A stretch of 64,000 nucleotides of DNA, taken from JAEUIT01 sp044220875 (GTDB lineage: Bacteria; Planctomycetota; Phycisphaerae; Phycisphaerales; SM1A02). Below, in pieces: positions 26,432 through 35,040 of this stretch. Location: positions 186,001 through 250,000 of the forward strand of contig JBGAQH010000006.1 in the NCBI GenBank assembly GCA_044220875.1. The letters run 5' to 3'. How positions within the stretch are numbered: the stretch's first letter is position 1; the number at the start of each line of letters is the position of its first letter. The position numbers were made by a program, and so were the translations under genes. The notes below the pieces were generated by a model. It did no database searches, was not told where the DNA came from, and worked only from the letters and a program-made list of their open reading frames with translations.

Positions 26432-27231
26432 GGGAGATGCTCCCTGGATTTCTCCGTGGTGCTCTGCGAGGTTTCCGGCGTCGCTTCGGAAGCGGGGGAC
26501 GCGGGCTTCGCCCCGTCCTTCGCCTCTTCCTGAGAGGCCGGCTCATGCTCGGCGCCGCCCGCGGCCTCGTGTTCGTTCGCGCGACGCATCAGCGGCGAGC
26601 GATGTCCACCCTCCTCGCCTTCCGGCCTCGGCGACTGGTCGCCCATTCGCAGCGTGTTCGGAGCCGGCAGGGGAACGTACCTGGGGTACGCAGGGGAGTG
26701 CGGATCGTGGCATTCGTTGCATGCCAATCGAACCTGGCGACCGCTCGCGGCATCCCACGAGCCCATGGTCTTTCCATGCATGCCCAGCTCCCAATCGCGA
26801 TAGACCGTGCCGTGGCATTCGCTGCAGAGCTGCGGGACCTGGTCGAAACTCAGCGAGGTGCCGTCGTAGCGCACGAGCACGCCGCGATTGCGGCGATCGT
26901 GACAGTTGAAGCAGCGGGTGTTCTGTCCGTGCCGGAGAACGACATTCGTGTGCTGGGTCAGGATTCGGCGTTCGACCGGCGGTGAATCGAAGAAACGGTG
27001 GCACTCCATGCACCGGAGGGCGAAGCTGCCGACGTGAATCGCGGCCGGCTCGCCGACCACCGTGCGTCGGGCGCCGGGGACGATCTGATCACGGTGAACG
27101 TCAGCGGCATCGGCGACGGGGCCGATGTCACCGGGCGGCGCGAGAAACGCGAACCAGCCAGCCAGCGCACAAAAGACCAGCGCAACGACCCACGGCGCGA
27201 GTGACGTGAGGGCGTTCTCCCGTTCATTCAC
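26428..27231 (-). CDS. Membrane-anchored tetrahaem cytochrome c, first gene of the HAO-like operon
   Basis: 267 residues from a GTG at 27231, chosen because GGTGGA precedes it and the product begins with a single transmembrane helix (SLAPWVVALVFCALAGWFAF). Four CXXCH sites follow: CMECH, CFNCH, CSECH, CNECH. The C-terminal third is acidic and low-complexity (EHEAAGGAEHEPASQEEAKD) and probably disordered. It heads the operon tetrahaem-DsrO-NrfD-octahaem-hypothetical, whose genes all overlap or abut. It may carry electrons between the iron-sulfur subunit and the octahaem enzyme. A sigma-54-like promoter lies about 90 nt upstream. Confidence 0.82.
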   Translation of the reverse strand: MNERENALTSLAPWVVALVFCALAGWFAFLAPPGDIGPVADAADVHRDQIVPGARRTVVGEPAAIHVGSFALRCMECHRFFDSPPVERRILTQHTNVVLRHGQNTRCFNCHDRRNRGVLVRYDGTSLSFDQVPQLCSECHGTVYRDWELGMHGKTMGSWDAASGRQVRLACNECHDPHSPAYPRYVPLPAPNTLRMGDQSPRPEGEEGGHRSPLMRRANEHEAAGGAEHEPASQEEAKDGAKPASPASEATPETSQSTTEKSREHLP

Positions 27232-27673
27232 GGGTCCACCCCCGGCACCGCGGACGCGCCGTGCTTTGCATCGACGCGGTACTCGCTGGATCGAACGCCG
27301 GTCACCATCGCTGGGGGCACAGCAAAGTTGAGGCCACGATGCAACGGGACGCGTTGGGTAAGCGACGAGCACGCGATTCGATTGAATCTCCGCGACGATC
27401 GAGGTCTGGCTGATGAGGTCGTGGCGGCGGAGCTGGAGCGACTTCCCCCGTCGCTCTTCTCATCGGCGAGAAGGCTCGGGCCGTCGTTTTCCATCACTCG
27501 GGATTCTTCGTATGGATTCGCCGCGCGAGCTCGCGCTTCATGGATCGACCGAGCTCGATCGTTGTGCATTCACGACTTGCGCGCCATCCGTTCATCGCAT
27601 GCCCTCGATCATGTGCCTGTCCACCATCGAGATCGCTTCCGTTGATGCCCCATGAATTCACGCGAAGCGACCC
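27232..27673. other. Divergent intergenic region between two cytochrome operons
   Basis: 442 nt with no supported gene; short open frames lack ribosome sites. It holds the sigma-54-like element for the leftward HAO-like operon (27321-27336). CTTCTC/GAGAAG arms near 27456-27473 form a small palindrome that could be an activator site. The second sigma-54-like element overlaps the start of the rightward gene (27675-27690). Confidence 0.6.
27321..27336 (-). promoter_or_regulatory. Sigma-54-like promoter of the HAO-like operon
   Basis: On the minus strand the sequence is TGGCCTCAACTTTGCT: GG and GC are at the required 10-nt spacing, with TGGC at -24 and TTGCT at -12, against consensus TGGCAC-N5-TTGCW. 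The predicted transcription start near 27309 gives a leader of about 78 nt before the GTG at 27231. Confidence 0.6.
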
Positions 27674-29149
27674 ATGGCACGGCGTGTGCGATGGTCGGCG
27701 ATGAATCTCAAGCGGCACTGGGTCGCGTTCGCGCTGCCCGTGGTGATCTGCGGCGTTGCGGCGTGGGCGATCGCTGTTGGCATCGCGTACGGGCAGGTGG
27801 AGCCACCGCCCGCCGCGAACCCCTCCGACCCCGCTGGTCAGGTCTCGAAGACCTGCGCCAAGGAATGCCACAAGGAGATCACCCATCGCAAGAGCCTGCA
27901 CCGCCCGGCGCAGGACAACTGCGAATCCTGTCACGTGCAGGGAAATCCCGAGGAGCACAAGTTCTTCCTCGTCACCAAGACGAAGGAGGAGCTCTGTCGG
28001 AAGTGCCACACGTTGCCGCACCAGAACGTCGAGCACCCGCCCGTTCGCGACGGCAAGTGCTTCGAATGCCATGACCCGCACGGCTCGGAGTACCCGCACC
28101 TTCTGCGGGCCGATCCGCGACGGGAATTGTGCACGCGCTGCCATAGCCAAACCGTGGGCCAGTCGAAGTTTGTGCATGGTCCCGTGGCCTTCGGCGCCTG
28201 CGTGATCTGCCACCGGCCGCACGGTTCCTCCGAGCCGAAACTCCTCTCCGCTCCGCCGCGGGAGATGTGCCTGACCTGCCATCCCGAAGTGCAGGGGAAG
28301 ACCGGAACCCACGGTCACAAGGCGCTCGAGGAGGGCTGCACCCGCTGCCACGACGCCCACGCCTCCGACCACAAGTACCAGCTTCGCGAGGTCGCGCCCA
28401 AGCTCTGCCTTCAGTGCCACGAAGAGAAGATGCACACGATGATTGGCAGCGCGAAGACCGTGCATGGCGCGCTGACGGTCGAAGGTGGCTGCTCGGTCTG
28501 CCACTCGCCCCACTATTCGGCATTGCCGGGGCTGCAGCGCGGGACGCAGCCGGGCATCTGTCTTGAGTGCCACAATCAGCCGACCAAGACTGCTGACGGC
28601 ACGACGCTCACCAACATCGGCGAACTTCTGGCGACGAATCCCGACCACCACGGGCCGATTCGCGAAGGGGCCTGCACCGCGTGCCACAACCCGCACGCCG
28701 GCGATCGGTTCCGCCTGCTGGTCCAGGACTATCCGCAGGAGTTCTACGCTCCGTTCAAGATCGAGAACTTCCAGCTCTGCTTCTCCTGCCACATCGCTGA
28801 CCTCGTCCTCAAGCAGAACGGTCGCGGCCTCACCCAGTTCCGCAACGGCGAGAAGAACCTCCACTTCGTGCATGTCAATCAGCAGAAGGGCCGTACCTGC
28901 CGATCCTGCCATGAAGTGCATGCGTCGAAGCGGGCCTCGCACATCCGCGAGGCAGTGCCGTTCGGCTCCTCAGGCTGGATGCTTGAGATCAACTTCCAGC
29001 CCAACGCCGAGGGCGGCTCCTGTGCGCCGGGCTGCCACACCCAGAAGTCCTATGTGCGAGGTGACTCGGTGAAGGTCACCGCTCCGTCGCCCCAGATGAA
29101 GCCAGCGGCGACCGCGCCCGTCGCACCCAATGGGGAAGCCAAGCCATGA
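27674..29149 (+). CDS. Pentadecahaem c-type cytochrome (doubled-CXXCH type) with CX3CH ends
   Basis: 491 residues with an N-terminal hydrophobic segment (WVAFALPVVICGVAAWAIAV). Thirteen CXXCH sites are bracketed by two wider sites: CAKECH at the start and CAPGCH at the end (both CX3CH), giving 15 candidate haems. The pairs are spaced as doubled CXXCH repeats (CLQCHEEK ... CSVCHSPH). Start choice: ATG 27674 as given; ATG 27701 is possible and coincides with the start predicted from an overlapping sigma-54-like element. The gene overlaps the downstream thioredoxin-like gene. The paralogue at 35037 has the same haem order and wording (FCFSCH region, FRNGEKNLHFVHV), so both probably do the same kind of periplasmic electron storage or relay. 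Confidence 0.88.
   Translation: MARRVRWSAMNLKRHWVAFALPVVICGVAAWAIAVGIAYGQVEPPPAANPSDPAGQVSKTCAKECHKEITHRKSLHRPAQDNCESCHVQGNPEEHKFFLVTKTKEELCRKCHTLPHQNVEHPPVRDGKCFECHDPHGSEYPHLLRADPRRELCTRCHSQTVGQSKFVHGPVAFGACVICHRPHGSSEPKLLSAPPREMCLTCHPEVQGKTGTHGHKALEEGCTRCHDAHASDHKYQLREVAPKLCLQCHEEKMHTMIGSAKTVHGALTVEGGCSVCHSPHYSALPGLQRGTQPGICLECHNQPTKTADGTTLTNIGELLATNPDHHGPIREGACTACHNPHAGDRFRLLVQDYPQEFYAPFKIENFQLCFSCHIADLVLKQNGRGLTQFRNGEKNLHFVHVNQQKGRTCRSCHEVHASKRASHIREAVPFGSSGWMLEINFQPNAEGGSCAPGCHTQKSYVRGDSVKVTAPSPQMKPAATAPVAPNGEAKP
27675..27690 (+). promoter_or_regulatory. Sigma-54-like element overlapping the 5' end of the 15-haem cytochrome gene
   Basis: TGGCACGGCGTGTGCG matches TGGCACG-N4-TTGC except for one T, with GG and GC in the right spacing. 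The predicted start is at about 27701, exactly at the alternative ATG. Either the message is leaderless from 27701 or the match is chance. Confidence 0.35.
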
Positions 29150-30189
29150 TGCATCGTCTGCAACCTCTCGTGCGTGCGATTGTCGCGGTTGTCGCCTTCG
29201 GCGCCGCCCATCTCGCCGCGGCGCTGCCTCCCCGCGGCAGTGACGCACCGCCCATCGCCCTCACGGCGCTGGACGGAAAGGCGGTGAGCTCCGCCGACTT
29301 CGCGAATCGTCCGATGGTGCTCCTCTTCGGCGAGCTGAATCACGACGGCGTGAAACGTGCGTCGGCGGATCTCCTGGCGGTGCTGGCCGAGTCGAAGGTC
29401 GCGGCGGAGAAGCCGGTGGCGATGCTCATCATCGCCCAGGAAGCGCCCCCCGAGAAGCTGAAGGAGGAAGCGGCCGCGGGCGCCTTCCCGTCGATCATCC
29501 TGCAAGACACGAAGCGCGACGCCTTTGCCGCGTACCACATCATGATCGTGCCCTCGGTGGTCGTGATCGACACCAAGGGCAAGGTCGTCCACGCCATGCC
29601 CGGCTTCCTCCCGCGCTTCCGGGAGATCATCGCCGAGGCAATTCTCGTGGCTGCCGGAAAGAAGACCGAGGCGGACCTCGATCGTGTGCTTGACCCGACC
29701 AAGGCCACCGCCGAGGCGCCAAGCGAGCGAGTCGTTCGGCTGGTCAATCTCGGTCGGCAACTGACCCAACACGGGCTCTACGAGATGGCCCAAGCCCGCT
29801 TCACCGAAGCGCTTGCCGCCGAGCCCGGCAATGTCGCCGCCCAGCTTGGCCTCGCGGAACTCCTGATGAAGCAGGACCGCTTGGCCGATGCCGAGCCGCT
29901 CTATCGCGAAATGCTGACGCGGCATCCCGACTCGAATGACGCGGCCCTGGGCATGGCGGCGTTGCAGATCCGTCGGGCGACCGGCGATGACATCGCCAAG
30001 GCGGAGGCGACACTCAAGGAGCAGCTCAGCAAGGACATGAAGGTCGCAAGGACCCACTATCTGATGGGACAGATCTACGAGAAGCGAGGCGAGCTTCCGC
30101 AGGCGGTTGCGTCGTACCGAAGGGCGGCAGAGCTGGCGATGGATGGCATCGCCCCGCCGGTCGGGACGATCACGCCCGCGGGCGGCTGA
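29146..30189 (+). CDS. Exported thioredoxin-fold protein without active-site cysteines, with TPR repeats
   Basis: 347 residues: signal peptide (to HLAAA), an AhpC/TlpA-like thioredoxin domain (GSDAPPIALTALDGKAVSSA, then IVPSVVVIDTKGKVVHAMPG) and two to three TPR units from ~residue 195. There is no cysteine in the whole chain, so redox chemistry of the thioredoxin kind is not possible. Its start overlaps the stop of the 15-haem cytochrome gene (ATGATG), so the products probably work together. A scaffold or chaperone for the cytochrome is a reasonable inference; the ccm operon in the window has no CcmG of its own. Confidence 0.75.
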   Translation: MMHRLQPLVRAIVAVVAFGAAHLAAALPPRGSDAPPIALTALDGKAVSSADFANRPMVLLFGELNHDGVKRASADLLAVLAESKVAAEKPVAMLIIAQEAPPEKLKEEAAAGAFPSIILQDTKRDAFAAYHIMIVPSVVVIDTKGKVVHAMPGFLPRFREIIAEAILVAAGKKTEADLDRVLDPTKATAEAPSERVVRLVNLGRQLTQHGLYEMAQARFTEALAAEPGNVAAQLGLAELLMKQDRLADAEPLYREMLTRHPDSNDAALGMAALQIRRATGDDIAKAEATLKEQLSKDMKVARTHYLMGQIYEKRGELPQAVASYRRAAELAMDGIAPPVGTITPAGG

Positions 30190-30468
30190 GGCGCTGGCGT
30201 TCGCGATCGAGTGCCGTTGGCCTTCTCACTCTTGGGAAACGGTCGACCGGGACTTCCCGCCCACGGCAGGCCAAGCGCGGTGATGCCGGCGCTGAACGCG
30301 CGCCGGGCGGCGCTGCCGCGATCTTCGCCATGCCGTGTTTCCGCTGAGAGCCTCGATTGCAAGGGCTCCCGGGCGGTTCTCGGGAGTGCGTCGTTCTATC
30401 CGGGGAGTTTTCCCCGTGATCCCCGAAGCCTGGGCTGCGAATGGCCCAGCGTTTGTTAGGAGCGAGTC

Positions 30469-31578
30469 GTGCTGCGGAAACGCCTGCTCTTCCTGTTCGG
30501 GTGCATCGTCGCCCTCCTCCTCGTGATGGGGGTCGGGGTCGTGCTGCTGCTTCAGAACGTGATCGGGCAACTGAACAACGTCAGCTCGGACACGATCACG
30601 GGCGTCGCCGCTGTGAGTGCGATGCAGGTGAGCGTCGGGACGCTGCGAAACGAGCTCGACCTGATCGCCGACTTTGACCAGCCGATCGACCCAAGTCGCT
30701 GGGATCAGATGGTCGGGGGAATCGCCAAGGACCTCACCGAGTTGCGGGGGATCGGAAACCTCGGCAGCGTCGCCAATCAGGGACGAACCGAGATTGCTGG
30801 GTATTTCGAGCAGGTGTCCGGGGCCCGCCCCGGGCTCACCGGTGAGAGTTCACCCGAGCGGGTGGTCGCTCACTCCGTGGCCACCAAGGGTCTGGAAGCA
30901 ATCCGCAACCACCTCGACACGATTCAGACGGCCCTTCGCTCCCACACCGAGGAGAACCTGCGAACCGCGATCGGCGGGCTCCAGACGCTGGCTCTCTGGC
31001 TCGGCCTTGGCTTTGTGGTGGTGCTGAACGTCTCCGTGATCTTCCTCTCCCGCATCGCCGGGATGATCCTGAAGCCGATTGAGTGCCTCGTGCAGGCGAG
31101 CCGCCGGCTGGCCCGTGAGGAGTTCGACCATCGCGTCGAAGTCGTCGGCCCCGATGAATTTGGCGAGCTTGCCAGGGCCTACAACGGCCTTGCCGAGCAG
31201 CTTCAGGCCAATGAGCAGCGGAAGATCGAGACGCTCTACCAAGTCGCGCGCACGCTGAATCACGAACTCAATAATGCGATCGCGATCATCCAGCTTCAGC
31301 TCGCGCTGGCCACGCGCGGCGCCAACGCTGGGGCGCTGGAAGCGAATCGACTGCGGGAGATCCAGGCGGCCCTGTCCAGGATGACGGGAACGGTCGCGGC
31401 ACTGACTCGGGTCCGGCGCATCGTCTTGACCGATTACCTCAGTGGGGTCAAGATGTTGGACTTGGAGGCATCGGTGGCCGAGTCCCCGCCGGAAGCCCCG
31501 CCTGTATCGCCGGTGGGCACTCCATCGGTCGGGTCACCGGCAGGGCCCCCCTTGGCAACCCGATCCAGTGATCCATGA
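30469..31578 (+). CDS. HAMP-domain sensor with HisKA-like segment but no ATPase domain
   Basis: 369 residues from a GTG preceded by AGGAG. Two transmembrane helices (residues ~7-30 and ~170-195) flank a periplasmic sensing domain. A HAMP domain follows (PIECLVQASRRLAREEFDHR), then a dimerisation helix with a possible phospho-His in LNHELNNAIAIIQ. The C-terminus is Pro/Ser-rich and ends without N, G1 or G2 boxes, so it cannot bind ATP alone. It overlaps the next sensor gene by ATGA, suggesting the two act as one signalling unit inside the cytochrome locus. Confidence 0.75.
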   Translation: MLRKRLLFLFGCIVALLLVMGVGVVLLLQNVIGQLNNVSSDTITGVAAVSAMQVSVGTLRNELDLIADFDQPIDPSRWDQMVGGIAKDLTELRGIGNLGSVANQGRTEIAGYFEQVSGARPGLTGESSPERVVAHSVATKGLEAIRNHLDTIQTALRSHTEENLRTAIGGLQTLALWLGLGFVVVLNVSVIFLSRIAGMILKPIECLVQASRRLAREEFDHRVEVVGPDEFGELARAYNGLAEQLQANEQRKIETLYQVARTLNHELNNAIAIIQLQLALATRGANAGALEANRLREIQAALSRMTGTVAALTRVRRIVLTDYLSGVKMLDLEASVAESPPEAPPVSPVGTPSVGSPAGPPLATRSSDP

Positions 31579-33249
31579 TCTCCCGATTCGACCCAGTCGG
31601 TGACAGCGATCTCCTGATGAGGGAGATGCGCCGACTGGTCGAACTCCGCTGGTTCGCCGGCATCTCTGTGGTCTTGGCGGCGATTGCGGGGAAGTCGGTG
31701 TGGCCCGATCCCAAGGCGTGGATCGAGGGCATCGCCCTCGGCGTCGTCGTCTTGGCCTACAACGCCTGCTTCTGGGCGTTGCTCGGTCGCCAATTCCAGC
31801 AGCGACTGATCCCGTTCGGGATGGCGTGGATTCAGATCGTGCTCGATCTCTTCTGCCTGGCCCTCGCGACGGTGGCCACGGGTGGTTTGCATGGGCCGAT
31901 ACTCGGGTTCTTCGTCCTCCACATGGTGCTGAGCAGCATGTTGCTCTCGTCCATGCAGAGCTATCTGGTGGCAGGACTCTCGGCGGCGTTCGTGCTGGCG
32001 GGCTTGGCGATTGCGGGCCAGTGGCCCCATCACGTCGACGAGCTGGTCCTGCTCGTCGGATGGATCTCAGTCCTTCTGCTCACGTCGTTTCTCGCCGGCC
32101 GCATCACCGATGACCTTCGCGACCGCGAGGCGGCGCTGCGTAGCCAGCACGAACAGCTCCGGGCCATCCTCGATACGGCGGTCGAGGGGATCATCACCAT
32201 CAGCCACGAGGGGGTCATGCTCTCGGCCAACACCGCCGCCGAGCGGATCTTCGGCTATGAGCCGGGTGACATGATTGGCCGCCGCGTCAACGAGATCATG
32301 CCCGAGCCCGACCGCAGCCGGCACGACGAGTACATCAAGGCCTATCGCACGACCCGTCAGCCGAAGATCATCGGCATCGGGCGCGAGGTCGTCGGGCAAA
32401 GACGGGACGGCAGCCTGGTGCCGATTGACCTGTCCGTCAGCGAGGTGAAGCTCGCCGACCGGACCATGTACACCGGCATCCTTCGGGACATCACGGAGCG
32501 AAAGAGGGCCGAGGGCGAGATCCTGAGCATGAATCAGGCCCTGCAGCGCCACCAGCAGGCGCTGATTCAGAGCGAGAAAATGGTCGCGATTGGGCCAGAT
32601 GGCCGCCGGCATCGTGCACGAGATCGGCAATCCGCTGGCGAGCATGGACAGCCTGCTGCAGCTCGTCGAGCGCCACCCCGCACGCCTCACCGAGTCCACG
32701 GCCTCGACGCTGCGCGAGCAGGTGGCGAGGATCCACCGGATCGTCCACCAGCTCACGGACTTCGCCCATCCGAACGAGACGGCCTGGGACGTGAAGAGCG
32801 TGAACGAGCTGGTCGATTCGACGCTCGACATGATGCGCTTCGATCGGCGTCTCAAGCGCGTGACGGTCGAACGGGGATTGGCCTCGGATGCGGGCGACGT
32901 TCGGGTCATGCCCCATGCCTTCCAGCAGGTCCTCGTCAACATGATCGTCAACGCCGTCGATGCGATGGCGGAAGTTCCCTCACCGCGGCTGGTGCTCGCG
33001 ACCTCGCGCCGCGGGGACTTGTGCGCGATCGAGGTACAGGACAACGGCCACGGCATCGCTGCCGAGCATTTGCCCCATGTCTTCGAGCCGTTCTTCACGA
33101 CCAAGCCCATCGGCCGGGGGACGGGGCTGGGCCTCTCCATCAGCTATTCGGTGATTCAGCGGCACGGGGGCGACTGCGAAATAGAGAGTCGGATCGGCAC
33201 GGGCACGACCTTTCGAATCCTCCTGCCCCGAGTTACGGCGGAGGCCTAA
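31575..33249 (+). pseudogene. PAS histidine kinase interrupted by a 1-nt frameshift
   Basis: The first frame (from 31575) encodes six transmembrane helices of RegB-like arrangement (LVELRWFAGISVV ...), then a PAS domain (residues ~185-300, ISHEGVMLSANTAAERIFGY) and reaches SEKMVAIG. There the frame breaks at the GGG run 32592-32594. Removing one G restores IGQMAAGIVHEIGNPL (H-box) and continues through NMIVNAVDAM (N box), DNGHGI and FEPFFTTKPIGRGTGLGL to a stop at 33249, 557 residues in all. The unshifted frame beyond the break is Arg-rich nonsense. This is either a recent inactivation, a slippage site that restores the frame, or a sequencing error. The protein is intact otherwise. Confidence 0.85.
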
Positions 33250-33357
33250 CGCCGATTCCAGTTCCGGACTCGGGAATGATTTCCGCTGCGGATTCCATGA
33301 TTTGAGAAGACCTGATGCCGCAACGACTTTCAACGCGTCGTAACGCGGCTCGCACCG

Positions 33358-33373
33358 CGGCACAATTCGTGCT
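33358..33373 (+). promoter_or_regulatory. Weak sigma-54-like element upstream of the NapC-type cytochrome gene
   Basis: CGGCACAATTCGTGCT has GGCAC and TGCT with GG and GC spaced as in -24/-12 promoters, but lacks the first T and the TT before GC. The predicted start near 33385 would leave a leader of about 105 nt. Confidence 0.35.
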
Positions 33374-33489
33374 AGAAGAGTGGCCCGCGGGGATTCCCGC
33401 CGGGTTCAAGCTGACTGCGTTGCCTCTCCGCCCGCTGGATGCGTGACGGACGAAACGGCTCCCAGCGGCTTGACGGAGGCAGTATCGGA

Positions 33490-35040
33490 ATGCTCAACGC
33501 CGCGTGGCAGTGGTTCCGCAAGCACCTGAAGCGGAACGTCTCGATTCTCGTCGTCCTCTTCTGCGGCGTCTCGTTCGCCGCCGTCGAATGGACCAGCACA
33601 CCCCGCTTCTGTGGCACGACGTGCCACATCATGGACTCCTATTACGTCTCCTGGCAGGCCTCCTCCCATCGGCAGGTCGCGTGCGTCGAGTGCCACATTC
33701 CGCCCGGGGCGATGAGCTACTTCGAGGCCAAGCTGAATGGACTCGGGCAGGTCGTCGACGACGTGCTGAACCGGACGTCGACGAAGCCGTCGGCGTCGGT
33801 GAGCGACTTCGCCTGTCTTCGCTCGGGCTGCCACGTGACCGAGAAGCTCGGCAAGGTCGAGCAGACCGAGAAGCGGCGCTACAAGTTCGATCACACCAAG
33901 CACCTGGACATTGAGTACAAGGGCCTGCCCCTTCGCTGCACGACCTGCCACTCGCACGTCAAGGGCGAGAACCACTTCGAGGTCAACACCAACATTTGCG
34001 TGAACTGCCACCTGCTGGAGCCGCTGCCGGCGAAGAAGTTGGCGGAACTCAATCTGCACGCGTTCCCGAAGATCCCGGCGAGCACGCCGCTCAACGCAGG
34101 CGTCGTCGCCGCCGCGACCGGCGCCGGCGAGGATCCGCCGTCCGCGCCGAAGGCGGCGGCGCCCGACGCGCCGGCCCCGGCCGACAAGAAGCCCCTGGTC
34201 GCGCCGACCGCGTGCACCACCTGCCACGACGCGCCGAACAAGCCCTTCAAGTACCAGGGGCTGACCATCGACCACAGCGAGTACCTGCGATTCGGCTCGC
34301 AATGCAGCTCCTGCCACAAGAACGCGACGCTCCAGCCTCCGCCGATCGAGAGCGGCCAGTGCCTCGAGTGCCACGAGTTCGGCCGCGAGCGCTTCACCAA
34401 CGTCGAGGACATGCACCGCGTGCACGCCACCGGCGGTCACAAGGTCGAGTGCTTCAGCTGCCACGGCGTGATCCGCCACGGCCCCGAGGCCCAGGTCGCG
34501 GTGCTTCAGGAGTTCGATTGCCAGAAGTGCCATCAGGGCCAGCACATGGTCCAGCGGAATGCCTACGCGACGGCCCACGTGGCCGAGCACGCCGACGGCA
34601 CGCCGAACCCCGACGACGATGCCGTGAGCCCGATGTTCCTGGTGCACGTCGACTGCACCGGCTGCCACATCAAGCCCAGCCCGCTCAGCATGAAGCCCAC
34701 CAGCGGAGCGACCGTGAACAAGGCCGTCCCCGAGGCATGCGACAAGTGCCACCAGCCGGGCTTCGGTGCGAAACTCGTTCCGAACTGGCAGAAGGCGACG
34801 CACGCGATGTTTGACGGTGTACAGGCCCTTCTGCCGACGAGTGAGAATCCGTGGGCCAATGGCGACCCGGCCGCGATGCGCCTCGTCGACGAGGCGAAGA
34901 AGCTCCTTGAGCTCGTCCGCGTCGACAACAGCTGGGGTGTCCACAATCCCCGCTACACCGAGCAGCTTCTGGATCAGGCCCGGGACAAGGTCGTGAAGGC
35001 CCGCGATCTCAGCAAGTCGCAGGAGACGAAGCAGAAGTGA
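33490..35040 (+). CDS. NapC/NirT-anchored 12-haem cytochrome c
   Basis: 516 residues. The ATG at 33490 follows GGAGG; one N-terminal transmembrane helix (NVSILVVLFCGVSFAAVEW) anchors it. The first ~100 residues resemble NapC/NrfH quinol dehydrogenases (YVSWQASSHRQVACVECHIP). Ten CXXCH sites plus CGTTCH (CX3CH, the first) and CLRSGCH (CX4CH, the third) give 12 candidate haems. A Pro/Ala linker (residues ~215-245) divides it into two haem domains. A NapC-like head usually takes electrons from quinol. It overlaps the next 15-haem gene (GTGA at 35037-35040), so it may feed that periplasmic carrier. Confidence 0.87.
   Translation: MLNAAWQWFRKHLKRNVSILVVLFCGVSFAAVEWTSTPRFCGTTCHIMDSYYVSWQASSHRQVACVECHIPPGAMSYFEAKLNGLGQVVDDVLNRTSTKPSASVSDFACLRSGCHVTEKLGKVEQTEKRRYKFDHTKHLDIEYKGLPLRCTTCHSHVKGENHFEVNTNICVNCHLLEPLPAKKLAELNLHAFPKIPASTPLNAGVVAAATGAGEDPPSAPKAAAPDAPAPADKKPLVAPTACTTCHDAPNKPFKYQGLTIDHSEYLRFGSQCSSCHKNATLQPPPIESGQCLECHEFGRERFTNVEDMHRVHATGGHKVECFSCHGVIRHGPEAQVAVLQEFDCQKCHQGQHMVQRNAYATAHVAEHADGTPNPDDDAVSPMFLVHVDCTGCHIKPSPLSMKPTSGATVNKAVPEACDKCHQPGFGAKLVPNWQKATHAMFDGVQALLPTSENPWANGDPAAMRLVDEAKKLLELVRVDNSWGVHNPRYTEQLLDQARDKVVKARDLSKSQETKQK

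Noticed and set aside
30442..30457. Sigma-54-like match (TGGCCCAGCGTTTGTT) before the HAMP sensor gene
   Set aside because: Lacks the essential GC at -12 and would start transcription on the start codon.
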